Of a stretch of DNA of 64,000 bases, positions 26,001 to 34,871 are shown piece by piece. The notes beneath the pieces were generated by a model that saw only the letters and a program-made list of their open reading frames with translations, ran no database searches and was not told the DNA's origin. The stretch spans positions 434,001-498,000 of the forward strand of contig NZ_VOBG01000001.1 in the NCBI RefSeq assembly GCF_008369295.1. Direction: 5' to 3'. How positions within the stretch are numbered: the first letter of the stretch is position 1; each line of letters begins with the position of its first letter. The stretch comes from Pseudomonas sp. ANT_H4. Lineage in GTDB: Bacteria; Pseudomonadota; Gammaproteobacteria; Pseudomonadales; Pseudomonadaceae. Position numbers and translations under genes: made by a program.

Positions 26001-28973
26001 ATGCCCTTTTTGCCCCATCGTCTTGCGCTCGCCATCACCTTGCTGGCCGGCAGCAGTTACATTGAAGCGGCCCCGGCCCCAGTCAAGACGGTACAGATCG
26101 ACACACCCACCACCACCGCGCAAACCCTGGGTGGCAGTGATTCGTTGACGATCTCGGCACCAGGCAGCATCACCACCGCCAAAGTTGCTGTCACCTTGAA
26201 GGACGGCACCAGCGCCAAGGGCGTGGTAATCGACAACGCGGGCAAGATCACGTCCACCGGTGGCCGGGCCATCGACAGTGCGGGCGACCTTGCCAACGCC
26301 CGCATTTACAGCATCTACAACCGCGCAGGCGGGGTGATCCAGGGCGCCAATGATGCGCTGCGCATCGACAGCAACTTCGCCAGCGGCAGCCTGTTGATCG
26401 ATAACAGCGGCACCATTCGCTCCACCACCGGCCAAGGCCTGGACCTGGACGCGATCCGCAGCAGCAACGTCAGCACCACCATCATCAACCGCGCAGGCGG
26501 GCTGATTCGTGGTGAGGCCAGTGACGGCATGAAAACCGGTGCCAACGCTACCATCACCAACTACGGCGAAATTTCCACCGGCGATACTCACTCCCGGGAT
26601 GACAAGTTCGACGGTGTCGACATTGATTCGGCCAGCGGCGTAACCGTAACCAACTACGGGACCATTTCCGGTGGTCGTCACGGCATCACCACTGACCTGG
26701 GTGCAACGCTGGCCAACTACGGCACAGTGATCGGTCGCAATGGCTCGGGCTTTGGTTCCGACGGCGACGGCACGGTGATCAACCACGGCACCATCACCGG
26801 AGCGTTCTCCGGACTGCAACCCGATGGCGACGGTGACGGCGTGGACATCGACAAGATCGCCCATATCGAAAACTACGGAGTAATTCAGGGTGTGGGGGCC
26901 GGTGGCGTCGACAAGAACGGTTTTGCCAACGGCAGTGAAGGCATCGCCCTTGGCGGCGGCTATGTATTCAATGGTGTCGGTGCGCTGGTCAGTGGCGCCA
27001 ACAACGCGATCCTCGTGGACGACGGCAGCGACGGTTCGGGACTGACGGCCACCACCCTGGAAAACCACGGCACCCTCCAGGGCCTGGATGGCTATGGCGT
27101 GAAGTTCGTCGGCGAGTTTGCCGACACCGTGATCAACGCAGGCCTCATCAGTGGCAGCAACGGCCTGGCCCTGGACCTGGGCGGCGGCGATGACAGCCTG
27201 ATACTGCGCAATGGCAGCCGTTTTATCGGCGTGGTCGACGGCGGCACCGGGTACGACCGCCTCACAATGGATGACGCGACCGGCGCCAGCTTCGGTGACA
27301 GTCGCAACTTCGAATGGCTGAACGTCAAACAAGGCACCTGGACCCTTACCGGCAGCGGTGACTTCAGCGACGGCGGCGAGATTTTCAGTGGTGCCAAGCT
27401 GATCAACCAAGGCGGGATCAGCGGCAATATGACCGTCGATGAAGGCGGGGTTTATGCCGGTGGCGGCAGTGTCGCCAGCTTGCTCGTAAAAGGGACATTG
27501 CAGACCAATACCGCCCTCGGCACCGCCACCATCACCCGCGACCTGACCATGACCAGCGGCTCGACCCTTGCCTATGGCGTCAACGCCGACGGCAGCAGCG
27601 CCCCGATCAAGGTCGGCGGTACCGCCAACCTCAATGGCGCGACCCTGGCGGTCAATCCCGGCAGCGGCACTTACCCGTGGCAGAGCCACTACACGGTGCT
27701 GCAAGCGGGCAGCATCAACGGCAGCTTCGCCAAGGTCACCAGCGACTATGCCTTCCTCACCCCGACCCTGGATTACAGCGCCACTCAGGTCGGCCTGACG
27801 TACACCCGCAACGACGTGGCCTTCAATCAGCTCGCCAGCACCGGCAACGGCACCAGTGCCGCCAACAGCCTGGCGAGCCTGGGCAAGAACAACGCGCTGT
27901 ATAACGCCCTGCTCAACACCACCAACACCAGCGCGGGCGCGGCCATTGAGCAACTGGCCGGCAGCAGCACTGCCAACCTGACCAGCGCCACCCTGGGTGC
28001 CAGCGCCCAAGTCGGCGGCAGCATGCTCGCGGCCATGCATCAATTGGGTGGCGGCGCAGGGCTGCTGGTGGGTCTTGATCAGCAGGACACGCCGGTTCTC
28101 GCCGCCAGCGGTGTTCCTGCTGCGGCGCGTAATCTCAACGATCCGAACGCCCAGGGCCGCCTGTGGCTGCAAGGTATCGGCAGCTACGGCAAGCTCGACG
28201 GCGACCACGCCAGCGACGGCCTGACCCAACGCACCAAGGGCAGCGTGCTCGGCGCCGATTGGGCGCTCAATCCTGAGTGGCGCGTGGGCGTATTGGGCGG
28301 CTACTCCAAGACGGATCTGGACACCACCGGTGTCGACGGCAGCGTAGACAGCTGGCATGCCGGCGTCTACGCCATGCGCCAAAGCGGGCCGCTGGCCTTG
28401 CGCTTGGGTGCTGCGTACAGCGGGCACCAAGGGGACAGCAAACGCACCGTGGCCTTCAACGGTTTCAGCGACCGCCCCAAAGGCGACTACGACGCCAACA
28501 GCCAACAAGCCTTCGTCGAACTGGGCTACGCCATGGGCAGCGGGCGCCTGAGTGCCGAGCCGTTCGCCAACCTCGGTTATCAGCGCTACCACCGTGACAG
28601 CTACAACGAAAAAGGCGGCGCCGCCGCCCTGCATGTCGACGGGCAAACCCAGGACAACGTCAGCAGCACCTTCGGTCTGCGCCTGGCGCACCTGAGCCAG
28701 CTGGAAAACGGCATCAGCCTCACGCCGCGAGCCAGTGCCGGCTGGAAACACACCTACGGCGACGTCGACAGCAGCACCCGCCAGGCCTTCCTGATGGGTG
28801 GCACGGGGTTCAATGTCGAAGGTAGCGCCCTGGATCGTGACAGTCTCATGCTCGAAGCCGGGCTGGATGTCGGCTTGTCAGCCCGCCATACCATCGGTGT
28901 GGGCTACAGTGGCGAAATAGGCAGTAACAGCCGCAATCATGGCGTCATGGGCCAATGGACCATGGCTTTCTGA
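26001..28973 (+). CDS. Autotransporter (type Va) with beta-helix passenger
   Basis: A 990-aa secreted/outer-membrane protein. It has a signal peptide (residues 1 to about 23, ending SYIEA). The passenger is a long beta-helix-type region (about 30-600) rich in short repeats of the form N-x-G-x-I (TNYGTISGGRH, ANYGTVIGRNG, INHGTITGAFS). The C-terminal beta-barrel (about 710-990) ends in QWTMAF, an aromatic terminus as required by the BAM machinery. No protease triad or RGD motif was noticed, so an adhesin or aggregation factor is the best guess. It is divergent from hipA; a 949-codon antisense frame is a by-product of codon bias. Confidence 0.92.
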   Translation: MPFLPHRLALAITLLAGSSYIEAAPAPVKTVQIDTPTTTAQTLGGSDSLTISAPGSITTAKVAVTLKDGTSAKGVVIDNAGKITSTGGRAIDSAGDLANARIYSIYNRAGGVIQGANDALRIDSNFASGSLLIDNSGTIRSTTGQGLDLDAIRSSNVSTTIINRAGGLIRGEASDGMKTGANATITNYGEISTGDTHSRDDKFDGVDIDSASGVTVTNYGTISGGRHGITTDLGATLANYGTVIGRNGSGFGSDGDGTVINHGTITGAFSGLQPDGDGDGVDIDKIAHIENYGVIQGVGAGGVDKNGFANGSEGIALGGGYVFNGVGALVSGANNAILVDDGSDGSGLTATTLENHGTLQGLDGYGVKFVGEFADTVINAGLISGSNGLALDLGGGDDSLILRNGSRFIGVVDGGTGYDRLTMDDATGASFGDSRNFEWLNVKQGTWTLTGSGDFSDGGEIFSGAKLINQGGISGNMTVDEGGVYAGGGSVASLLVKGTLQTNTALGTATITRDLTMTSGSTLAYGVNADGSSAPIKVGGTANLNGATLAVNPGSGTYPWQSHYTVLQAGSINGSFAKVTSDYAFLTPTLDYSATQVGLTYTRNDVAFNQLASTGNGTSAANSLASLGKNNALYNALLNTTNTSAGAAIEQLAGSSTANLTSATLGASAQVGGSMLAAMHQLGGGAGLLVGLDQQDTPVLAASGVPAAARNLNDPNAQGRLWLQGIGSYGKLDGDHASDGLTQRTKGSVLGADWALNPEWRVGVLGGYSKTDLDTTGVDGSVDSWHAGVYAMRQSGPLALRLGAAYSGHQGDSKRTVAFNGFSDRPKGDYDANSQQAFVELGYAMGSGRLSAEPFANLGYQRYHRDSYNEKGGAAALHVDGQTQDNVSSTFGLRLAHLSQLENGISLTPRASAGWKHTYGDVDSSTRQAFLMGGTGFNVEGSALDRDSLMLEAGLDVGLSARHTIGVGYSGEIGSNSRNHGVMGQWTMAF

Positions 28974-28992
28974 AATACCCTTATCCCAGGCG

Positions 28993-29015
28993 AAAAAAAG
29001 GGGGCACATGCCCCC
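28993..29015 (-). terminator. Intrinsic terminator of the pyruvate carboxylase genes
   Basis: GGGGGC-ACAT-GCCCCC forms a 6-bp GC stem. On the minus strand it is followed by seven T residues (A run at 28993-28999). It lies 34 bp past the pycB stop codon. Confidence 0.88.
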
Positions 29016-29048
29016 CGAGGTTTAAACGGTAGTTTCGAAGGCTGTGTA

Positions 29049-30857
29049 TCAGCCTTCGATTTCGATCAGTATTTCGCCAGGGTTGACCCGGTCGCCCTTG
29101 GCCACGTGAACGGCGGTGACCTTGCCGGCAATCGCCGCCTGGACTTCAGTCTCCATCTTCATCGCTTCAGTGATCAGTACGGCCTGGCCGGCCTTGACTA
29201 CGTCGCCTTCCTTGACCAGCACATCAACGATATTGCCCGGCATCGCGGTGCTGACATGGCCCGGCTCGCTGGCCTGTTTGCGCTTGCTGGTGCCGCCACC
29301 GACAAACTCGTTGAGCGGTTCGAACACCACTTCTTCCGGCATGCCGTCGATGGAAAGATAGAAGTGGCGCTTGCCTTCGGCCTTGACACCGACACCCGTG
29401 ATGTCGACGCGGTAGCTCTCACCGTGAACATCGATGACGAACTCAGTCGGCACGCCTTCACCGCCAGCACGAACGACACCGCCGGCTTCGGGAATCGGCA
29501 ACAGCACTTCCGGAGTCAAGGTGCCGGCTTCACGCTCTTCGAGGAACTTGCGCCCGATGTCCGGGAACATGGCGTAGGTCAGCACGTCTTCTTCGGACTT
29601 GGCCAATGCACCGATTTCGCCGCGCAACCTGGTCATTTCCGGCTTGAGCAGATCCGCCGGGCGCACGTCGATGACTTCTTCGCTGCCAATGGCCTGACGC
29701 CGCAGTTTTTCGTTCACGGTGCCCGGCGCCTTGCCGTAGCCGCCTTGCAGGTAGAGCTTCACCTCGTTGGTGATGGTCTTGTAGCGCTCGCCGGCCAGCA
29801 CGTTGAAGAACGCCTGGGTACCGACGATTTGCGAAGTCGGTGTTACCAGCGGCGGGAAGCCGAGGTCTTCACGAACCCGTGGAATTTCGGCCAGCACTTC
29901 GCTCATGCGATTCAGTGCGCCCTGCTCTTTCAACTGGTTGGCCAGGTTGGAGATCATCCCGCCCGGCACCTGGTTGACTTGCACGCGGGTGTCGACGGCG
30001 GTGAATTCGCTTTCGAACTGGTGGTACTTCTTGCGCACGGCATAGAAGTACAGGCCGATTTCCTGCAACAACCCCAGGTCCAGGCCGGTGTCGAATTCGC
30101 TGCCTTTAAGGGCGGCGACCATCGACTCGGTGCCAGGGTGGCTGGTGCCCCAGGCGAAGCTGGAGATAGCGGTGTCGATATGGTCGGCGCCGTTTTCGAT
30201 GGCCTTGAGTTGGCACATCGCGGCCAGGCCAGCGGTGTCGTGGGAGTGGATGAATACTGGCAGGCTTTGCTCGGTCTTCAGTGCCTTGACCAACTCGCCC
30301 GTGGCGTACGGGGTCAACAGACCAGCCATGTCCTTGATCGCCACCGAGTCGCAACCCATGGCTTCCATTTGCTTGGCCTGGGCCACGAACGCGCCGATGG
30401 TATGCACCGGGCTAGTGGTGTAGGCGATAGTGCCCTGGGCGTGTTTGCCGGCGGCCTTCACCGCTTCGATGGCGACCCGCAGGTTACGCACGTCGTTCAT
30501 CGCATCAAAGATGCGGAACACGTCGACGCCGTTGACCGCGGCCTTGGCGACGAAGGCTTTGACCACGTCGTCGCTGTAGTGGCGGTAACCCAGCAGGTTC
30601 TGGCCGCGCAGGAGCATTTGCAGACGCGTGTTAGGCAACGCCGCACGCAGTTTGCGCAGGCGCTCCCACGGGTCTTCTTTCAGAAAGCGCACGCAGGCGT
30701 CGAAAGTCGCACCGCCCCAGACTTCCAGGGACCAGTAGCCAACTTTGTCGAGTTTGTCGCAGATCGGCAGCATGTCGTCGGTGCGCATGCGAGTCGCCAG
30801 CAACGATTGGTGGGCGTCGCGCAGGATGGTGTCTGTAACGAAGATTTTCTTAGTCAT
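29049..30857 (-). CDS. pycB: Pyruvate carboxylase subunit B (carboxyltransferase and biotin carrier)
   Basis: A 602-aa protein with the OadA-type carboxyltransferase domain (about residues 1-460) and a C-terminal biotinyl domain. The biotin lysine is about residue 567, in ITEAMKMETEVQ. Metal-site features of the TIM barrel include TILRDAHQSLLATRMRTDDM and FIHSHDTAG. With the biotin carboxylase upstream it forms the two-subunit pyruvate carboxylase of Pseudomonas, replenishing oxaloacetate. An oxaloacetate decarboxylase is less likely because no beta or gamma membrane subunits are present. The gap to pycA is about 100 bp and contains a repeat. Confidence 0.93.
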   Translation of the reverse strand: MTKKIFVTDTILRDAHQSLLATRMRTDDMLPICDKLDKVGYWSLEVWGGATFDACVRFLKEDPWERLRKLRAALPNTRLQMLLRGQNLLGYRHYSDDVVKAFVAKAAVNGVDVFRIFDAMNDVRNLRVAIEAVKAAGKHAQGTIAYTTSPVHTIGAFVAQAKQMEAMGCDSVAIKDMAGLLTPYATGELVKALKTEQSLPVFIHSHDTAGLAAMCQLKAIENGADHIDTAISSFAWGTSHPGTESMVAALKGSEFDTGLDLGLLQEIGLYFYAVRKKYHQFESEFTAVDTRVQVNQVPGGMISNLANQLKEQGALNRMSEVLAEIPRVREDLGFPPLVTPTSQIVGTQAFFNVLAGERYKTITNEVKLYLQGGYGKAPGTVNEKLRRQAIGSEEVIDVRPADLLKPEMTRLRGEIGALAKSEEDVLTYAMFPDIGRKFLEEREAGTLTPEVLLPIPEAGGVVRAGGEGVPTEFVIDVHGESYRVDITGVGVKAEGKRHFYLSIDGMPEEVVFEPLNEFVGGGTSKRKQASEPGHVSTAMPGNIVDVLVKEGDVVKAGQAVLITEAMKMETEVQAAIAGKVTAVHVAKGDRVNPGEILIEIEG

Positions 30858-30872
30858 TGGTATCTCCTCATA

Positions 30873-30952
30873 GCGGCAAGTTTCAAGCTACAAGCTGCAA
30901 GAAAAAACCAATCGGCTCTTACTTGCCGCTTGCAGCTAAAAGCTTGCAGCTG
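30873..30952. repeat. GCAAGCTGCAAG-type repeat between pycA and pycB
   Basis: The arms GCGGCAAG (30873-30880) and CTTGCCGC (30922-30929) are inverted, and several copies of CAAGCT/AGCTTGCAGCT lie between and after them. This style of extragenic repeat is frequent in P. fluorescens-group genomes. It fills the intergenic gap inside an operon. Confidence 0.7.
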
Positions 30953-30958
30953 CTTCAT

Positions 30959-32374
30959 TCATAAGCCTGCGTGGGCGGCGATGGCGGCGGCGATGGCCAG
31001 GGCCAGCTCTTCGGGTTTGCGCTTGATCGAATAGTTGGTCAGCTCAGGGTGGCTTTCCACAAAACTGGTATTGAACTGGCCGCTACGGAATTCCGGGTTG
31101 CGCAGAATTTCCTGGTAGTACGCGGCAGTGGTCTTCACGCCTTGCAGGCGCATGTCGTCCAGGGCCCGCAGGCCACGGTCCATGGCCTCTTCCCAGGTCA
31201 ACGCCCAGACCACAAGCTTCAGGCACATGGAGTCGTAGTACGGCGGAATGGTGTAGCCGGTATAGATCGCCGTGTCGGTGCGCACGCCGGGGCCGCCGGG
31301 AGCGTAGTAACGGGTGATCTTGCCGAAGCTGGGGAGGAAGTTGTTTTTCGGGTCTTCGGCGTTGATGCGAAACTGCAACGCGAAACCACGGTGCTGGATG
31401 TCTTCCTGCTTGACCGACAGCGGCAGGCCAGAGGCGATGCGGATTTGCTCACGGACAATGTCGATGCCGGTGATTTCTTCGGTGATGGTGTGTTCCACCT
31501 GCACCCGGGTGTTCATCTCCATGAAGTACACCTCGCCTTCGGCGAGCAAAAACTCCACGGTACCGGCGTTCTCATAGCCCACGGCCTTGGCGGCGCGCAC
31601 GGACAGATCGCCAATATAGGCGCGCTGTTCAGGGGTTAGTTGCGGGCTTGGAGCGATTTCGATGAGCTTCTGGTTACGACGCTGGATCGAGCAGTCGCGC
31701 TCGAATAGATGTACGACGTTGCCAAAGCTGTCACCGAGGATCTGCGCCTCGATGTGCTTGGGATTGACGATGCATTTTTCCAGGAACACTTCCGCCGAAC
31801 CGAAGGCCTTGGTGGCTTCGGAAATGACGCGGGGGAAGGCTTGTTCGAGTTCTTCAGGGCTGTTGCAGCGGCGAATACCGCGACCGCCACCACCGGAGGT
31901 GGCCTTGAGCATCACCGGGTAGCCGATGCGATCGCCTTCAGTCAGCGCTTCGGCGATGTCTGCAACGTTGCCTTCGGTGCCAGGCGTGACCGGCACGCCG
32001 GCCTTGATCATGCTGCGGCGGGCTTCGGTCTTGTCGCCCATGCGGCGAATGACTTCTGCCGACGGGCCAATGAATTTAATACCGCGCTCGGTGCAAATGT
32101 CTGCCAGCTCGGCGTTTTCCGAGAGGAAGCCATAGCCGGGGTGCAGCGCGTCGCAACCGGTTTCCACTGCCAGGTTCACCAGCTTGCGCGGGTTCAGGTA
32201 GCCGGCCAGGGGCTCGGCACCGATGCTGTGGGCCTCGTCGGCACGCTTTACATGCAGAGCGTGGCGATCGGCATCGGAATAGACCGCGACCGAACGGATA
32301 CCCATCTCGGCGCAGGCACGCACGATACGTACGGCAATCTCACCACGGTTGGCGATCAGGATCTTTGTTATCAC
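30959..32374 (-). CDS. pycA: Pyruvate carboxylase subunit A (biotin carboxylase)
   Basis: A 471-aa ATP-grasp biotin carboxylase that charges the biotin of PycB. It begins ITKILIANRGEIAVRIVRAC, shows HPGYGFLSENAELA, the glycine-rich ATP loop KATSGGGGRGIRRC and the catalytic MEMNTRVQVEHTITEEITG. The length suits an AccC-like subunit without a carboxyltransferase. A house-keeping AccC function is unlikely because it is paired with pycB and a divergent LysR regulator rather than accB. An AAGGGA ribosome site is present. Confidence 0.93.
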   Translation of the reverse strand: MITKILIANRGEIAVRIVRACAEMGIRSVAVYSDADRHALHVKRADEAHSIGAEPLAGYLNPRKLVNLAVETGCDALHPGYGFLSENAELADICTERGIKFIGPSAEVIRRMGDKTEARRSMIKAGVPVTPGTEGNVADIAEALTEGDRIGYPVMLKATSGGGGRGIRRCNSPEELEQAFPRVISEATKAFGSAEVFLEKCIVNPKHIEAQILGDSFGNVVHLFERDCSIQRRNQKLIEIAPSPQLTPEQRAYIGDLSVRAAKAVGYENAGTVEFLLAEGEVYFMEMNTRVQVEHTITEEITGIDIVREQIRIASGLPLSVKQEDIQHRGFALQFRINAEDPKNNFLPSFGKITRYYAPGGPGVRTDTAIYTGYTIPPYYDSMCLKLVVWALTWEEAMDRGLRALDDMRLQGVKTTAAYYQEILRNPEFRSGQFNTSFVESHPELTNYSIKRKPEELALAIAAAIAAHAGL

Positions 32375-32512
32375 TTGGAAATTCCCTTGAGCCGATGGCT
32401 ACCTTCGACCTGCTAGACCAGGTCGGCGCGTGACCAGATGTTTCAAGCCAGTCGCGTGACACACACTATGCGCATGTAGGGATTAACAAAAATCAATAAT
32501 AATTGGGTTGTG

Positions 32513-32530
32513 TATAAGTAAAGACTTATA
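32513..32530. promoter_or_regulatory. Palindrome between pycA and its LysR regulator
   Basis: TATAAGT-AAAG-ACTTATA is a perfect 7-4-7 inverted repeat, 54 bp... upstream of the regulator frame at 32567 counted to its left arm, and about 140 bp upstream of pycA. It is a good candidate site for the divergent LysR protein. Confidence 0.55.
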
Positions 32531-32566
32531 GTCAGCGCAATAGAAGCCTACTGGAGCGTTGTATTA

Positions 32567-33541
32567 ATGCGTAAGTCATTGATGCGCATGACATTGCGTC
32601 AGTTACAGATTTTCAATGAGGTCTGTGATTTACGCTCCTACAGCCGTGCAGCCGAGGAAATGTCACTCACTCAACCGGCCGTCAGCCTGCAAATCAAGCA
32701 GCTGGAAGAGCTGGTAGGTCAGCCGCTGTTCGATTACGTCGGCAAAAAGCTCTACATGACCGAAGCCGCCGAAGCCCTGCAACGGGCCAGCCGAGATATT
32801 TTCGGGCGCCTGGAAAACCTCGACATGCAGCTCTCGGACATGCAGGGCTCGTTGCAAGGCCAACTAAAGCTGGCGGTGGAGTCCAGCGCCAAGTATTTCG
32901 TGCCGCACCTGTTCGCCGCCTTCAAGCGCCAACATCCAGAAGTTAACCTGCAGCTGACGGTGGTCAATCGCGCCCAAGTGATTCGAAGGCTTTCCGACAA
33001 CCGCGATGACTTGGTCATCATGTCCATGGTGCCCCAGGACATGGGCCTGGAATTCCTGCCATTTCTCAACAACCCGATTGTGGCGGTGGCCCTGCCCGAT
33101 CACCCGCTGAGTCAGCAAGCAACGCTGCGCTTGCAGGATCTTGAACCGTACACGCTGCTAGTGCGCGAACCCGGCTCCGGGACGCGCAAAGCCTGCGAAG
33201 AGTACTTCAAGGAAAAACGCGTGCACTTCACCCAGACGGTGGAAGTGGCCTCGGCGGAGGCGCAGCGCGAATGCGTAGTCGCAGGTTTGGGCGTAGCGCT
33301 GCTGACGCGCCACGCCCTGAACCTGGAACTGGCCACCGGCGGGCTCAAGGAGCTGCCGGTAGAAGAACTGCCGCTGTACCGCAGTTGGTGCCTGGTGCAG
33401 GCCAAAGCCAAGCGCCTGTCACCAGTGGCCCATGCGTTTCTGGGCTTTATCCGCAGCGAGCGAGTGCAGATCAGCGCCCTGGCTGAGCGCTTCGCAGGGC
33501 TGCCGCTGGCGCCTGCCAATGCAGTTCCGGATAGTCGGTGA
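32567..33541 (+). CDS. LysR-family regulator of the pyc genes (PycR-like)
   Basis: A 324-aa regulator with the LysR winged HTH at its N-terminus (TLRQLQIFNEVCDLRSYSRAAEEMSLTQPAVSLQIKQLEELVG) and a CysB-type effector domain. It starts at 32567 or at the internal MRMTLRQ (32582). It is divergent from pycA across 192 bp with a perfect palindrome. The 3' end overlaps a small convergent gene by 71 bp. In P. aeruginosa the orthologous regulator is known as PycR and affects virulence; this assignment by position is from memory of the gene order. Confidence 0.88.
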   Translation: MRKSLMRMTLRQLQIFNEVCDLRSYSRAAEEMSLTQPAVSLQIKQLEELVGQPLFDYVGKKLYMTEAAEALQRASRDIFGRLENLDMQLSDMQGSLQGQLKLAVESSAKYFVPHLFAAFKRQHPEVNLQLTVVNRAQVIRRLSDNRDDLVIMSMVPQDMGLEFLPFLNNPIVAVALPDHPLSQQATLRLQDLEPYTLLVREPGSGTRKACEEYFKEKRVHFTQTVEVASAEAQRECVVAGLGVALLTRHALNLELATGGLKELPVEELPLYRSWCLVQAKAKRLSPVAHAFLGFIRSERVQISALAERFAGLPLAPANAVPDSR

Positions 33542-33665
33542 TGTCCTGAAGCAATTGGCGCTGGTCACAGTGGTCTTCAATTGCGCGACGGAACGCCATG
33601 CGGCGCTGGTCTTCCTGTTGGCGACGAGTCTTGAGGGTGCTGCTTTCTTCGTATTGCCGGGCCAT
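33471..33665 (-). CDS. Small charged protein, possibly PA3496 family
   Basis: A 64-aa protein very rich in Arg, Gln and Glu, beginning MARQYEESSTLKTRRQQEDQ with RRMAFRRAIED next. This resembles a small conserved Pseudomonas family annotated as putative envelope-integrity/PA3496-type. I recognise it only by its N-terminal pattern, so family membership is tentative. A GGGAG ribosome site sits 8 nt before the ATG, supporting real translation. Its 3' end overlaps the LysR gene tail-to-tail by 71 bp. Confidence 0.65.
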   Translation of the reverse strand: MARQYEESSTLKTRRQQEDQRRMAFRRAIEDHCDQRQLLQDITDYPELHWQAPAAALRSAQPGR

Positions 33666-33757
33666 TTCGAGTCTCCCTATGCGAGTACGGGGAGTTCAGA
33701 GTGGGCCCTTCGGATGACGATTTAGCGGCGTGGGGATGACAGGGATGTGAAAGTTGC

Positions 33758-33810
33758 CCTGCGGCGAGCGGGCTTGTCGGATCGCCGCGTTGGGCTGCGC
33801 AGTAGCCCTA
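33758..33810. repeat. Degenerate REP-like element
   Basis: Carries GCGGCGAGCGGGCTTGTC and GGGCTGCGCAGTAGCCC, matching the element at 5916-5964 in opposite orientation but with decayed palindromes. It lies in the gap between the small charged gene and the RpiR gene. Confidence 0.5.
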
Positions 33811-33842
33811 AAACCTGCGACCCATCTCGGCCTGAGCCACGT

Positions 33843-34709
33843 TCAGTCGTCGAGGGCTTTGACCGACTTGGGCGACAAGCGAAGGCTGCGCAGGCTGCGC
33901 TTGACGCTCTTGAGGTGGTTGACCAGGCTCGGGCCGCGGGCCATGGCCACGCCCATCGCCAACACGTCGATCACCACCAAGTGGGCGATACGCGAAGTCA
34001 GCGGGGTGTAGATTTCGGTGTCTTCGTGCACGTCGATCGCCAGGTTGATCGTCGACAACTCCGCCAACGGCGTCTGGCTCGGGCACAAGGTAATCAGCGA
34101 GGCGCCGCTTTCACGCACCAGGTTGGCAGTGATCAGCAGGTCCTTGGAGCGCCCGGACTGGGAAATGCAGATCGCCACATCAGTAGGCTTCAACGTCACC
34201 GCCGACATCGCCTGCATATGCGGGTCGCTGTAGGCCGCAGCTGTCAGCAACAAGCGGAAGAATTTGTGCTGGGCATCCGCCGCCACCGCGCCGGACGCGC
34301 CAAAGCCATAAAACTCAACGCGCTGGGCCTGGGACATGGCCGTCACCGCCTTCTGCAACTCCACCGGATCGAGCTTTTCCCGCACTTCCATAAGGGTGTG
34401 CAAGGTGGTGTCGAAGATTTTCAGGCTGTAGTCGGCGACCGAGTCGTCTTCGTGAATGGCGAACTGCCCGAAGCTCGCACCGGCCGCGAGGCTCTGGGCC
34501 AGCTTCAGCTTCAAGTCCTGGAACCCGGAGCAACCGATGGCGCGACAGAAGCGCACGATGGTTGGCTCGCTGATTCCGACGCTGTGGGCCAGGTCCGCCA
34601 TGGAACTGTGCATCACGGCCGCAGGGTCAAGCAGCACATGATCGGCAACCTTGAGTTCCGATTTGCGTAACAGGTGGCGCGACTGGGCGATATGTTGCAA
34701 CAGGTTCAA
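33843..34709 (-). CDS. RpiR/HexR-type transcriptional regulator
   Basis: A 288-aa regulator with an N-terminal RpiR HTH (about residues 1-77, core MADLAHSVGISEPTIVRFCRAIG) and a SIS sugar-phosphate domain (about 120-250; VEFYGFGASGAVAADAQHKFFRL). It is HexR-like along its length, but it is not beside zwf/pgl/edd genes, so it is called a paralog. A 7-3-7 palindrome 46 bp upstream closely resembles HexR operators. Its place beside pyc suggests a link to pyruvate or Entner-Doudoroff metabolism, but the ligand is unknown. Confidence 0.88.
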   Translation of the reverse strand: MNLLQHIAQSRHLLRKSELKVADHVLLDPAAVMHSSMADLAHSVGISEPTIVRFCRAIGCSGFQDLKLKLAQSLAAGASFGQFAIHEDDSVADYSLKIFDTTLHTLMEVREKLDPVELQKAVTAMSQAQRVEFYGFGASGAVAADAQHKFFRLLLTAAAYSDPHMQAMSAVTLKPTDVAICISQSGRSKDLLITANLVRESGASLITLCPSQTPLAELSTINLAIDVHEDTEIYTPLTSRIAHLVVIDVLAMGVAMARGPSLVNHLKSVKRSLRSLRLSPKSVKALDD

Positions 34710-34754
34710 AGGGAAGGACTCTTGTTATTGGCTGATGCCGGGGATGTAGCAAGC

Positions 34755-34771
34755 TTGTAGTTATACTACAA
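34755..34771. promoter_or_regulatory. HexR-like operator upstream of the rpiR gene
   Basis: TTGTAGT-TAT-ACTACAA is a 7-3-7 palindrome of the TTGT...ACAA type bound by HexR-family regulators in Pseudomonas. Location 46 bp before the RpiR start suggests autoregulation. Confidence 0.65.
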
Positions 34772-34871
34772 GAATTGCTGGTTTGCCCGTTCGATGCATC
34801 ACTTAATCGCCCTGCTGCCCCCTGATTTAGCGGGCAGGCTCTTTGTAGCCGGCAGTGCGGCCTGGACTCCA

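Noticed and set aside
25902..28751. A 949-codon reading frame antisense to the autotransporter
   Set aside because: It mirrors a repetitive GC-rich gene with clear signal peptide and barrel on the plus strand, has no recognisable domain and no ribosome site.
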